The notes: generated by a model not told the origin, from the sequence alone. Positions 36,284 to 46,255 are shown, counted from the first letter of the stretch. The stretch: DNA of 64,000 bases from Methanosarcina horonobensis HB-1 = JCM 15518 (GCF_000970285.1 NZ_CP009516.1:1653036-1717035); one strand, 5' to 3'. Numbers and translations are program-made.

Positions 36284-36871
36284 GCTTCATTAAGAGGACC
36301 GAAGAACCAAGTTATAATGTTTTTGATTCCATTAATAACCTTATTCGCTATACCTGATCGTTTTTATCCCGTTAGACGTATGAGAGCGGTTTTTCCCGTA
36401 AAAAAGACGAAAGTGAAAAGAATAGGAAAATAAGGACTTTCACTTTCTTTTACTACTTTTTCCTGCTTCTCCAAACTTATACTTTTTACTTTCTTCCTTC
36501 CCTCTTTCTATTTCTTTTTTGAAGGGCCACCAGACGGCTGCAGTTCCTTGCAGCGCAAAAAGAACTGTAGAAATCACAATTTTTGGGTTACCGCAAATAA
36601 AAAAGAGATATCAATTCAAAGAAGATCTCTGTTCTGAATATTAAGCATGTGATCAGGGCATCAGATTGCGTGGTAAAGACTGCACAGGCAAGGGAGCACT
36701 CAGGAGAGGATATTGTATATCTCTTATAGACCTGTGCATATCAAACTAAGTACACACTTATTTCTATATCAAAATCAATTGAAACTGGCTACAAATTAAG
36801 TCCATTTTTAAGTTGAGAAAACATGAAAGAATTGAAGATAATTCATTCAGGTGAGGATAGGCGAATTGTGA
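36284..36871. other. Intergenic region before hyuA with nested inverted repeats
   Basis: tgcacagg (36681-36688) and cctgtgca (36731-36738) enclose an inner imperfect hairpin agaggatat/atatctct. Another stem, cagttc/gaactg, lies near 36540-36567. These may be operators or a structured leader. The left part is a pyrimidine-rich run after the kinase stop that may end transcription. Confidence 0.4.
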
Positions 36872-38584
36872 ATGCTCATAGGAATTGATGTAGGGGGCAC
36901 CACCACGGACGCGGTGCTTATTCGGAACGGAGAGGTATACAGTACAGCCAAGGTTCCCACAGAGCCAGCGAATCTTCTTAAGTCTTTGCTCAGTGCCCTT
37001 GATGAGGTCAGCAGAGGGTTTCCACCGGAACAGTTCGAAAGGGTGGTGTTCAGTACAACCGTAATAACAAATCTTATTGCTGAGGGCAAAACAGAGCGTG
37101 TAGCTTTACTGCTCATTCCGGGTCCTGGCGTTAATCCTGCAAGCTATGTTTTTCCTGACAGTTTTTACCTTAAAGGAGCTATGGATTACAGGGGAAGGGA
37201 AATTCAGCCTCTTGATGAAGCTGAGATTCGGGAGGCTGTGAATCGAATAAGAGAGCAGGGCTTTTCCAGGGCTGCCGTGGTAAGCAAATTCGGACAAAGG
37301 AATCCTTCCCATGAACTCAGAACAGAAGAAATTCTCAGGGAGATGCACCCGGGCTGCAAGGTAGAACTCGGGCACAAAATTTCAGGAAAACTGAACTTTC
37401 CGAGAAGGGTTGCCACTTCTATGCTGGCCTCTGCAACAGGAGAACATTACCGGGAGTTTGTTTCGGAGATAAAAAAAGCTCTTGAGGAAAGAAAGATCAG
37501 GGCTCCTGTTTATATCCTTAAAGCCGATGGAGGAACTCTGCCAATTGAAAAGTCGGTAGAATTCCCTGTGGAAACTATTTTTTCGGGCCCGGCAGCAAGC
37601 ACGATAGGAGCTCTTGCCCTTATCCCCGAAGGGCAGACATCTGTTGTGGTGGATATAGGCGGGACAACTACCGACCTGGCTCTTATCCTTTCCGGAAAAC
37701 CGCTTATCGCCTCAAAAGGCGCAAAACTCGGAAACTTCCTGACCCATGTCCGGGCTTTTGCAGTCCGCTCGATAGCTGTGGGAGGAGACAGCATTGTAAA
37801 GGTCAGAGAAACAGAGAACGGACTCAGGATGATAACTATAGGGCCTGAAAGGGCAGGTCCGGCATACTGCATGGGAGGAGAAGAGCCAACCCCAACGGAT
37901 GCTCTGAGAATGCTCGGGCTTATAGAGGTAGGGAACCCTGAACGTGCAAACGAAGCAATTACCGTTGTAGCTTCAAGCCTTAGAAAATCCGAAACTGAAA
38001 CCGCTTCTCTTATAGTGGAAACAACTGCAGAAATGATTGCACAGGCAGTAAGAGAGATGTTTCTTGAATGGGAACAGGAGCCTGCTTACAGGATATGGGA
38101 AGTTCTGCAGAAGAAAAAAGAAAGGCCTGAAAATGTGGTCGGAATAGGCGGCGGGGCAAAGGGCCTGATTTCAGTAGTTGCGGAAAAACTGAATGCAAAA
38201 CCGATCATTCCCGACCATTCGGAAGTGGGAAATGCCATAGGGGCAGCTGTTGCAAGGCCAACCCTTACTCTTAACCTGCGCATTGATACCGAGCAGAAGG
38301 TCTATTCGGTAGCTGAAGAAGGAGAGATTGCAAGCCTTAAATCTACGGATATCGGGAATTTCAACAGGATGCGTTCGGAAGAAGCTGAAGCCCTTGCAAC
38401 AAAACTCCTCAGAGACCGCGCAAAAAGGTTTGGGATTTCCGAGTACGCGGACGAAGCCGAGATTGTCAGCAGTGAAGTCTTTAACATAGTGGAGGGCTGG
38501 TTTACGGCAGGGCGGCTTTTTGATGTAAGCATGCAGATTTCGGCAGGTCTGATTCCGGAATGGAACAGGGGGGAAAAGGCATGA
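36872..38584 (+). CDS. Hydantoinase A/oxoprolinase-family protein
   Basis: 570 residues. The N-terminal LIGIDVGGTTTDAVLIRNGE and the second phosphate loop VVDIGGTTTDLALIL (~residue 265) give the actin-like ATPase fold of the hydantoinase A/oxoprolinase family. Other conserved stretches are ADGGTLPIEKS and SGPAAS (~220-240). Enzymes of this family open cyclic amides with ATP. No HyuB subunit gene is next to it, so its substrate is open. Its stop overlaps the ATG of the deacetylase gene, so the two are translationally coupled. Confidence 0.88.
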   Translation: MLIGIDVGGTTTDAVLIRNGEVYSTAKVPTEPANLLKSLLSALDEVSRGFPPEQFERVVFSTTVITNLIAEGKTERVALLLIPGPGVNPASYVFPDSFYLKGAMDYRGREIQPLDEAEIREAVNRIREQGFSRAAVVSKFGQRNPSHELRTEEILREMHPGCKVELGHKISGKLNFPRRVATSMLASATGEHYREFVSEIKKALEERKIRAPVYILKADGGTLPIEKSVEFPVETIFSGPAASTIGALALIPEGQTSVVVDIGGTTTDLALILSGKPLIASKGAKLGNFLTHVRAFAVRSIAVGGDSIVKVRETENGLRMITIGPERAGPAYCMGGEEPTPTDALRMLGLIEVGNPERANEAITVVASSLRKSETETASLIVETTAEMIAQAVREMFLEWEQEPAYRIWEVLQKKKERPENVVGIGGGAKGLISVVAEKLNAKPIIPDHSEVGNAIGAAVARPTLTLNLRIDTEQKVYSVAEEGEIASLKSTDIGNFNRMRSEEAEALATKLLRDRAKRFGISEYADEAEIVSSEVFNIVEGWFTAGRLFDVSMQISAGLIPEWNRGEKA

Positions 38585-40287
38585 AACTCGGGCTTGAAAA
38601 AATTAAGGACGCATTTAAAGGTGGAGCCGGAAAGTGTACCGGAGCAGATAACGAAAAGAGGGAAGAAGAAAGAGAGAAAAGAAATCAGAGAAATGAAAAA
38701 AATGAAAAAGAAAGTGACGGTATAGAGAATCCCGGAGATAATCCTGAAAACCCTGTTCAGAATCTCGCTGTAACGGATATTGAAAATAATCAGGATGAAA
38801 GTGATACCGAAAACAATCAGGAAACTGAGTTTGAGAGGATGAAAGGAGTTAAGATGAAAACAAAAACTTCAGGACAGGAACCGAAAAATGTGCCGGAAAA
38901 CGAATCGGAAAAAAAACCTGTAATTCCGAAAACCCGGAGCGGAGCCAGAAGGACAGGTCTTATTTTCTTCCCTGCTTTTGACTGGGCAATTTCTCCAACC
39001 CATCCGGAAAGAGAGGAACGTCTCCTCTATACTCGAGACCAGATTTTTGAAGAAGGGCTGATGGATCTCCCGCAAATAGCCGAGTACAAGCCCAGACTTG
39101 CAGATTATAAGGACATTGCAAGGGTCCATTTCTGTGTACCTGATATAAAAGCCCAGGCAACAACCCCGCACCTGATTGCAGCCGGCAGCTGTCTTGTTCT
39201 TGCTGATGCTCTCATGCGAGGAGAGGTTAAAAACGCCTTTGCCCTTGTCCGCCCTCCGGGCCACCATGCGATGACAGTAGCCCACGGAAACCGCGGTTTT
39301 TGCAATATCAATAATGAAGCAATCCTTGTTGAGTATCTGAGAAAAAAGTACGGCATCCGCAGGATCGCAATCGTGGACACTGATGTCCATCACGGGGACG
39401 GGACACAGGAGATTTTTTACAACGACCCTGATGTGCTTTTTATTTCCTTCCACCAGGACGGAAGGACGCTATATCCGGGGTCAGGCTTCATGAACGAACT
39501 CGGAGGTCCAAAAGCCCTTGGAAGGACAATCAACATTCCTCTTCCTCCCGGGACTCCGGATGAGGGTATTCTCTACGTGCTCGATTCCCTGGTGATGCCG
39601 ATCCTCGAGGACTTCAAGCCCGAACTTATTCTCAATTCTGCCGGACAGGACAACCATTATACCGATCCTCTTGCAAACATGCGTTTTTCCGCTCAGGGCT
39701 ATGCAAAATTAAACGAGAAACTTGCCCCTGATATGGCAGTACTTGAAGGAGGTTATGCGATTCAAAGTGCTCTGCCTTATGTGAACACAGGGATAATCCT
39801 TGCAATGGCAGGGCTTGATTATTCCTGCGTCAGTGAACCGGATTTCAAACCCGGAATGTTTGTACAGGCTGCAAGGGACAGGCAGATCCTGGAGGGGGTT
39901 GTTGCAACTCAACTCGAAAACTGGAAAAACCGGGACAGGCTTGTAGAAGTAGAAGTAGCAAAACACGGAGACTTTTACCGCCGGAAAAAGCAGATCTTCT
40001 ATGATACCGATATGATTCAGGAATTCCAGGAGGAAACAGTCCGCATGTGTCCTCACTGCCAGGGTTATATAACTATAGACTCACATGCCCATAGAAGCGT
40101 AAATGATATCAGGATATTTGGGATTTCGGTTCCTATTTATGCCTGTAACAGTTGCCAGGCTGAAGCAGCAGAAGAGTACAGGAAGAGGCTTAATTCTCCA
40201 GAATACGAGTATGTTTATCTTCAGGATAAGAAAGCTGATGAGTATAGGACCTATAATATGAGGACGAAAAAGGAAACCGTCTACTGA
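38581..40287 (+). CDS. Histone deacetylase/acetylpolyamine amidohydrolase-family protein with zinc ribbon
   Basis: 568 residues from the ATG at 38581, which overlaps the hyuA stop and has a G-rich ribosome-binding site. Residues ~20-110 are a low-complexity Glu/Lys/Asn linker. Residues ~125-450 are an arginase-fold deacetylase: RPPGHHAM with the His pair, the zinc-binding DTDVHHGDGTQ, and the second Asp in a NSAGQDNH segment. Residues ~490-540 form a zinc ribbon (CPHCQGY ... CNSCQAE). The family removes acetyl groups from lysine or polyamines with zinc. The linker and ribbon are unusual additions that may direct it to a partner or nucleic acid. Confidence 0.88.
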   Translation: MKLGLEKIKDAFKGGAGKCTGADNEKREEEREKRNQRNEKNEKESDGIENPGDNPENPVQNLAVTDIENNQDESDTENNQETEFERMKGVKMKTKTSGQEPKNVPENESEKKPVIPKTRSGARRTGLIFFPAFDWAISPTHPEREERLLYTRDQIFEEGLMDLPQIAEYKPRLADYKDIARVHFCVPDIKAQATTPHLIAAGSCLVLADALMRGEVKNAFALVRPPGHHAMTVAHGNRGFCNINNEAILVEYLRKKYGIRRIAIVDTDVHHGDGTQEIFYNDPDVLFISFHQDGRTLYPGSGFMNELGGPKALGRTINIPLPPGTPDEGILYVLDSLVMPILEDFKPELILNSAGQDNHYTDPLANMRFSAQGYAKLNEKLAPDMAVLEGGYAIQSALPYVNTGIILAMAGLDYSCVSEPDFKPGMFVQAARDRQILEGVVATQLENWKNRDRLVEVEVAKHGDFYRRKKQIFYDTDMIQEFQEETVRMCPHCQGYITIDSHAHRSVNDIRIFGISVPIYACNSCQAEAAEEYRKRLNSPEYEYVYLQDKKADEYRTYNMRTKKETVY

Positions 40288-40396
40288 AAAGCTTTTTTGC
40301 GAGATCTGTGAAAAATTTTGAGATTTAACTCATTTATCGAGAGAAAATCGTTATCAAGACAAGTTAAAACCAGCTATTGAGAGTGCAGGAAACCAT

Positions 40397-41689
40397 TCAT
40401 CCCCATAAGCAGGATACCCCTTCCTCGGAGGACGCAGCCCTACAGGTGGGGGAGGAATGCGTCAACTCTAAACCTGCTACCATTTGAATTAATGTACTTG
40501 TCCTAGCCTTCAGTCGTTTACAATTTCGCTTTACGTTGACACTATCATGGATCTTATTTCCAAAAATATCTGTTATCACAAAGTATCCTGTAGATCGTTT
40601 TCCTTTTACAATACCAACTCCTTTCTCTGTTCTAATTAAGTCAAACTTCCGCAACCCGAACAATTTTCCTGTAGGGATTTTCTTTTCTGATCTTTTACCA
40701 GTTGTTTGTTGATAATCACCCTTTGAAACATGTTTTTTGAAATAGATTGTTGGATTTGTTGTTACTTTTTGATCAAAATCACAACAAATTGCCACTCCAT
40801 CATTATAATGAGTTTTCGGAAGCTCTAAGATTTGTTCTCTTTTGTATTTAGTTTCGTATCCGAAAGTTTCTTTAAAATTCCATTCGGATTTCTTAATCTG
40901 AGATTTGATAATTCCAACATCGGTTGCATGTTTTGTTTTTGATACATTTCCAAAAAGTTTAATTTTCCCTTCGTGTAATTTCTGATGACAGGTACTACAA
41001 AGCGTTATCAAATTTTCGGGAGTGTCTGTACCGTTCTGTGATCTAAAAATAATATGATGACAATGTAACTTTGGGTCTTTTGACTTGCTTTTGCAATGTT
41101 GACAAGTGTGATTGTCTCTGCTGAGAACATAAGCTTTCAAATTGTAGAACCCTTTTTGATCTCCATTTTGATATCCTATTCCTGAAACATCTGGATTAGT
41201 TATCTTATGGGTATCAAAAGAAGCAAGTTCTACTTTCCATTCTGTTACAGGCAGAATCGATTCGACAAACTTCTTTTCTCTGAAATGAGATTCAAGTTTA
41301 CTTCGAATAGAAGGCGGTATTCGTCCTTCTCTTTGCGAATTTCTTCTATTATCAAATCTTGCAGGTCTATATCTGGTATTTCTGCTTCTTCGAGTTCTCC
41401 TGTACATAGCCCTTTGTTGCATTTTACCAGATACATCTTGTCTGATCTCAGTTTCAGACTGGTACAGTATTTTTCCGTTTCCAACTGCAGCACAACCTAT
41501 TTTTTTAGAGCCAGAATCCATTCCTGCAACAACAGGTTGAGTATAACCCTTACTGTTATAATTTAACTTAATAGTAAATGGAATTCTACTGACCATTTTT
41601 GCTTTACCTGCTTTAAGCAAAATTCTTGCTTTTGCTGGATTTGTTGGCATCAACGGTTTTTGATTTTTGTTAAGTACAAACACAAATAT
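40397..41689 (-). CDS. iscB: IscB RNA-guided nuclease (Cas9-ancestor family)
   Basis: About 430 residues. The N-terminal PLMP domain reads FVLNKNQKPLMPTNPAKARI. RuvC-I is VVAGMDSGSKKIG (~57), followed by an arginine-rich bridge helix (QQRAMYRRTRRSRNTRYRPA, ~90-110) and RuvC-II KVELASFD. The HNH domain has CQHCKSKS...CHHIIFRSQNGTDTPENL and CSTCHQKLHEG (~195-245), and RuvC-III is near THYNDGVAICC. All catalytic motifs look intact. IscB cuts DNA guided by an omega-RNA. GTG at 41683 is possible, but an in-frame ATA at 41689, eight bases after AGGAGG, restores the family N-terminus MxVFVLN and is used here. The C-terminal ~20 residues may be read-through into the element end. Confidence 0.9.
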   Translation of the reverse strand: MFVFVLNKNQKPLMPTNPAKARILLKAGKAKMVSRIPFTIKLNYNSKGYTQPVVAGMDSGSKKIGCAAVGNGKILYQSETEIRQDVSGKMQQRAMYRRTRRSRNTRYRPARFDNRRNSQREGRIPPSIRSKLESHFREKKFVESILPVTEWKVELASFDTHKITNPDVSGIGYQNGDQKGFYNLKAYVLSRDNHTCQHCKSKSKDPKLHCHHIIFRSQNGTDTPENLITLCSTCHQKLHEGKIKLFGNVSKTKHATDVGIIKSQIKKSEWNFKETFGYETKYKREQILELPKTHYNDGVAICCDFDQKVTTNPTIYFKKHVSKGDYQQTTGKRSEKKIPTGKLFGLRKFDLIRTEKGVGIVKGKRSTGYFVITDIFGNKIHDSVNVKRNCKRLKARTSTLIQMVAGLELTHSSPTCRAASSEEGVSCLWG

Positions 41690-42000
41690 TTGTAATTCCT
41701 CCTATTGCTAGGGTTTTGCGTATCAGATTTTGTGGAGTCAAAATCTGAATCCGGCTTCCTCTCGATCGGATGTTAGAAGGTTTAATGATACAAGCACTGT
41801 CCCTACCCTTCAGAACTTTTAACTTGCATCCTTAGAGCTTCAAACTGAGGCGACATTTGAAGGTAACTATAGATTCTTCCACATCGTTTACCAATTTTCT
41901 TTACTCCTATTGGTGATCTGGTCAACCAGGGCTATCTTTCAAGCCCATTCCTCGACTCCGAAGGAGGCAGGGAGGGGTAGTTGACTGGAGGACTATGGTT
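41690..42000 (-). ncRNA. Omega-RNA region of IscB
   Basis: In IscB systems the guide RNA is encoded just upstream of iscB and ends at its ribosome-binding site. Here about 310 bp upstream are non-coding and rich in pairing. An 8-bp stem cagatttt/aaaatctg lies at about 41725-41748 just before AGGAGG, and a G/C-rich structured part (tccttcggagtcgaggaatgg, gggct...agccctgg) lies at about 41915-41975. The guide would be at the 5' end, near or beyond 42000. Boundaries are inferred from family architecture. Confidence 0.6.
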
Positions 42001-42005
42001 TCCTG

Positions 42006-42551
42006 TCTTTCATCTGGTAGAATCTGATGAGTTCTGAAACTGATATTTCTCCATCATTTTTGGAGTTTACATGATTTACATGTATTTATTATTTCTCAGA
42101 TCTCATATTGTCAATGTACAGTTTTTCCTTTGAATTAATTTAATCTTTGATTTTTCTTCAATGTTCCGCATGTTATATATTTAAATTTGTTAAAGACTAT
42201 TTTGATTTTTAGCGGTATAAATCCTAAATATATTAATTTTTCTCTTTGAAATTAAAGTTGCTCTGTTCACAGTGAATATTATCCTCTAGCTTAAAGCCCT
42301 GTGTCTTCTGGCCGGATAAATTTACAGTAACTAAAATCATGACGTATGAACTCATATTATAAACATAACCGTATCAAAAGTCATACAAATTGATTCAAAT
42401 AAATAGCTTTATTTTTGCTTAATCTTTTAATATTTGTTTATTTAAAAATGTTCATTTATACCAATATCTTTATATTGTACTTACAGTTAATTCCTAATTA
42501 ATTATAGGAAGTATTATCGAAAATTTCTTCTATTTTTAGGGAGGAATTGGA
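42006..42551. other. AT-rich promoter region of first surface protein
   Basis: No gene. A TATA-like tatctttatattg lies near 42463-42477 and the GGGAGG ribosome-binding site at the right edge. The left end would hold the DNA matching the IscB guide, if the element end is correctly placed. Confidence 0.5.
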
Positions 42552-45500
42552 ATAAACAGACTAAGTATTTTACTATTTGCCACTCTCATAATAACACTAA
42601 GTTCCTGCGTTGGAGCAGCGGCTGAACATTCAGTCGCATCCGGAGATTCGATACAGGCTGCGGTGTATAATGCATCTCCGGGAGATACAATAATCGTAGG
42701 ACCCGGAACCTATACAGAAAATCTCAATATAAATAAAAGTCTAATAATAAGGTCTTCGGGGAGTTCTGCAGACACGATAATTGTTGCGAACAACACAAAC
42801 GCGCATGTAATCACTATACAGGACCAGAACAGCGTAACAATGAAAGGGTTCAACATTACAGGAGCAGGAACCAACTACTCAGGAATCTATGTGCTCAGAA
42901 GTCCTAACTGTGTCATTGAAGACAACATATTGCACAATGACGGCCTTGGAGTATACCTTAAAACTTCTAATAATAACATTATCCGCAATAACACAGCCAG
43001 CAAGAATCTTCTTATAGGCACGGGTACAGGATTCAACATTGAACAGTCCAATTACACTACTGTTTCGAACAATACGGTTTCAAACCATGGTTATGGGATT
43101 TATGTTCGTGGTTCCCAGGGTGAAATACTCTCAGGAAATACTATAAGTCAGAATGCTATCGACAGTATAGTCGTGGAGAACTCGATCAGTAACATCCTTG
43201 AAAACAATACCGTAAAATCAAATGCAAGATATGGAGTCTATTTGTCAGGTTCGGGTAATAACAGCCTGAGGTACAATCTGGTGTCCAACGGTACTAACGG
43301 AATTTACTTGGTGGGTTCCCCTGAAAACACAATCTCGGGTAACACAGTAGATTTCGGCAGTTCACATGATATTATGCTGGACAATTCAAGCGATAACAGC
43401 GTGACCAACAATACAATTTCAAGCAGTGAATACGGAATAGCTGTAAGGTATTCCAATAATAATATCCTGACCGGCAATAATGCATATAATAATACTCAGG
43501 GCCTATACATAACGCTAACATCCAGCAATAATACACTTTCAGGCAATACGGCAAATTCAAACAGCGGTACTGGTATCAGCCTTTATAGAGTCAGCGATAA
43601 TATTCTGGAAAGTAATGAAGCAAATTCAAACGCAAATCAGGGCATTCTTCTGGATAATTCAAGCAATAATGAAGTGTTCAACAACAGTATATCTCAAAAC
43701 TCCAGAGGTATTTACTTAAGTTCATCATCCAGTGGGAACGAAGTTTCAGGCAATATAGTGAATTCGAATACTGGTCGTGGTATTGAACTTTATTTTGCCG
43801 GCAGTAACAATCTTACCAGTAATGTTGTAAGTTCGAATAGTAATTACGGAATTTACCTGACAAATTCCAGTAATAGTTTCCTGATCAGTAATACAGCTTC
43901 GAGCAACTCTAAAGGCATCTATGTTGTGAATTCAAGCGAGTGTATGATCTCTAACAATACTGTCTCTAATAATAGAGTAGATCTTAATAACTCAAACGGG
44001 ATAATGCTCTCGAACTCCAGTAACAATACTCTTTACATGAATAAGGCTGTCAACAATCCCTATGGAATTTCTCTGGATTCTTCTCAAAACAATAATATTT
44101 CAAGTAACAATGTGACTTTAAGCACTAAACACGGTCTATTTTTGTGTGCTCGGAGCACTAATAATCTTATTTTTAATAACTATCTGAATAACACATTTAA
44201 TACAAATAATAATAACACCCAAGGTATCTGGAATATAACAATAACTCCGGGTAGGAGCATTGTGAATGGACCAAATACCGGAGGGAATTATTGGGCAAAC
44301 CCTCTCGGGACAGGCTTCTCCCAGACTGCAACCGATGCAGATGGGGATGGCATTGCTGATTCAGTATATAATGGAGATAACTTAGTAGACTACCACCCGC
44401 TTGTAGCTGTCAATCTCGCGCTTCCTGTTGCAAATTTCAGCAGCAATGTAACAAGTGGTCTTGCTCCTCTGTCAGTTCAGTTTACTGACAGTTCTCAGAA
44501 TGCAACTGGCTGGAAATGGGACTTCGACAACAACGGTGTAGTAGATTCAATTATCCAGAATCCTGTCAATGTGTATACAGTTCCAGGAAATTATACTGTT
44601 AATCTTACAGTAAACAACGAAAACGGTACTAATTCAAAGTTCGGTAACATAACCGTTTCAGCTGGTTCTGTACTTCCTGTTGCAAACTTCACCACTAACA
44701 TTACAAGTGGAAATACTCCTCTTACAGTCCTGTTTACAGATACTTCTCAAAATGCAACCGGATGGAACTGGAACTTTGGGGACGGAGCTACTTCAACAGA
44801 GCAGAACCCGACCCATACTTACTTTGCTACAGGAACCTATACTGTTAACCTGACAGTAAGTAACGGAAACAGTTTTGCCTCCAAAATTGCTACGATAACT
44901 GTATTGGAGAGCAACTCTGATGACGACAATGACGACTCAAGTGGAGGAAGTAGCCACAGCAGTGGCGGCGGTGGCGGTGGCGGTTCTCCTGAGCCTGCAA
45001 GGAATGTTGAAGTAAAGGAGCTTTCTCAGGTCGTCATTACAAACGGCAAAGCTGCTCAGTTTGATTTCACAAAGAACGCAACATGTGTCGTGTATGTGGG
45101 CTTTGATGCCAAGAAGACTGTTGGAAAGACCACAACCATTGTTGAGCAGTTAAAAAATAAATCTACACTTGTCTCCAACCTTTCTGAAGGAGAGGTCTAC
45201 AGGTACTTCAATGTCTGGGTAGGAAACAGCGGGTTTGCAAGCTCAGAAAACATAGAAAATCCGAACATATGTTTCAAGGTTGAAAAGTCCTGGATCAAGG
45301 ATAAAAACATAGACAAGGATTCAATCACTCTCAACAGGTACAGCAATAAAACCTGGGAACAACTGCCAGTCAGCCTTTCAGGGGAAGATGACAAGTATCT
45401 GTATTTCAAATCCAGCGTCCCGGGTTATTCATTCTTTGCAATAACAGGGAAGTCAAATGCTTCTTCGGAAGAAACTGTAACTGAAATACAGCCCGAAGGC

Positions 45501-45653
45501 AAACCTGACAATTCTGAGGAAAATATAGAAGATACAGGATCAGAAGTTGACCATGAGTCTGACGGGGACGAAGAAAGCACAGGCATGCCAGGCTTTGATA
45601 TGGTTTACGGAATAGCCGGTCTGCTTGCAGTGTTCCTGTACAAACGGAAGTAA
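42552..45653 (+). CDS. PGF-CTERM surface protein with NosD-type beta-helix and two PKD domains
   Basis: About 1033 residues. A signal peptide (NRLSILLFATLIITLSSCVGAA) is followed by a long parallel beta-helix of ~23-residue units rich in Asn and Ser (~50-600, NNTVSNN and GIYL motifs). Two PKD domains (~620-790) and a poly-Gly linker (~800) come next. A PGF-pre-PGF type domain (~815-970), an acidic stalk and PGF-CTERM (MPGFDMVYGIAGLLAVFLYKRK) end the protein. It should be exported, heavily N-glycosylated and processed by archaeosortase A. The first ATG/GTG/TTG in frame (GTG 42663) would remove the signal peptide; ATA at 42552, seven bases after GGGAGG, is the likely start. Confidence 0.88.
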   Translation: MNRLSILLFATLIITLSSCVGAAAEHSVASGDSIQAAVYNASPGDTIIVGPGTYTENLNINKSLIIRSSGSSADTIIVANNTNAHVITIQDQNSVTMKGFNITGAGTNYSGIYVLRSPNCVIEDNILHNDGLGVYLKTSNNNIIRNNTASKNLLIGTGTGFNIEQSNYTTVSNNTVSNHGYGIYVRGSQGEILSGNTISQNAIDSIVVENSISNILENNTVKSNARYGVYLSGSGNNSLRYNLVSNGTNGIYLVGSPENTISGNTVDFGSSHDIMLDNSSDNSVTNNTISSSEYGIAVRYSNNNILTGNNAYNNTQGLYITLTSSNNTLSGNTANSNSGTGISLYRVSDNILESNEANSNANQGILLDNSSNNEVFNNSISQNSRGIYLSSSSSGNEVSGNIVNSNTGRGIELYFAGSNNLTSNVVSSNSNYGIYLTNSSNSFLISNTASSNSKGIYVVNSSECMISNNTVSNNRVDLNNSNGIMLSNSSNNTLYMNKAVNNPYGISLDSSQNNNISSNNVTLSTKHGLFLCARSTNNLIFNNYLNNTFNTNNNNTQGIWNITITPGRSIVNGPNTGGNYWANPLGTGFSQTATDADGDGIADSVYNGDNLVDYHPLVAVNLALPVANFSSNVTSGLAPLSVQFTDSSQNATGWKWDFDNNGVVDSIIQNPVNVYTVPGNYTVNLTVNNENGTNSKFGNITVSAGSVLPVANFTTNITSGNTPLTVLFTDTSQNATGWNWNFGDGATSTEQNPTHTYFATGTYTVNLTVSNGNSFASKIATITVLESNSDDDNDDSSGGSSHSSGGGGGGGSPEPARNVEVKELSQVVITNGKAAQFDFTKNATCVVYVGFDAKKTVGKTTTIVEQLKNKSTLVSNLSEGEVYRYFNVWVGNSGFASSENIENPNICFKVEKSWIKDKNIDKDSITLNRYSNKTWEQLPVSLSGEDDKYLYFKSSVPGYSFFAITGKSNASSEETVTEIQPEGKPDNSEENIEDTGSEVDHESDGDEESTGMPGFDMVYGIAGLLAVFLYKRK

Positions 45654-46255
45654 AAGAGCTAAAAACCAGGAAATTAATATGGAAAACATGGATGAGGGTA
45701 TCAGATCTTCATCCTGTCTTTCTTTTTTATTTCACTTTTTCATGCATTCTAAATTTCTCTTCTTGTCTTCCATTTAATTTACCCATTTTTGTCTTACTTT
45801 CATTCTTTTGTCTTTTCTCTAGACTGTTTCTGTCACTCTCTTGTTTTTTCCCTCGACTGTTTCTTATTTACTTTTTAATTTATATTCCTGACTTGCTTGA
45901 CTCTAAAATTGCCTTTTCAAATTATAGAGTAGAAAAAAAATCCTTAACCTGAAAGTAAAGAAATCTTAATAGGATCAGGTTTTATTGAGTGAAACACCTG
46001 CATCTGATACACAGCAGATAATGCTAATTTTGAAGAATCAACTGTAGCTTGTTATTGTGAAAGCTAATCTGAAACCTCGAAAAAGAGAGTATACGGAACT
46101 TATTTTAATAGACTGGAATTGGTTTTCTTTTCTTTATGTACTTTTATAGCTATTATTCTGATATTATTTTCTAATAGATTTATATTATTTCATGTTTATT
46201 TCAGCTTGGGGAAGATAAATCTTAATATAAATAATATCGGACGTGGGGGATTCAA
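45654..46255. other. Intergenic region between surface protein genes
   Basis: Long pyrimidine-rich runs at 45715-45860 probably terminate the upstream transcript. A TATA-like gatttatattat near 46168-46180 may serve the next gene. No gene seen. Confidence 0.5.

Larger units (their letters stand above)
40386..42005 (-). mobile_element. Solitary IscB (ISC/IS605-like) element, approximate ends
   Basis: Contains iscB and its upstream omega-RNA region but no tnpA. An 11-bp match, caggaaaccat at 40386-40396, recurs inverted as atggtttcctg at 41995-42005, close to both expected ends. Elements of this class normally lack terminal inverted repeats, so the ends are provisional. It may be moved in trans by a TnpA such as the one at 13687. 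Confidence 0.6.

Noticed and set aside
45692-45952. 86-residue plus-strand ORF
   Set aside because: Made of Phe/Leu/Ser from a pyrimidine-rich terminator-like stretch; low complexity, no ribosome site.
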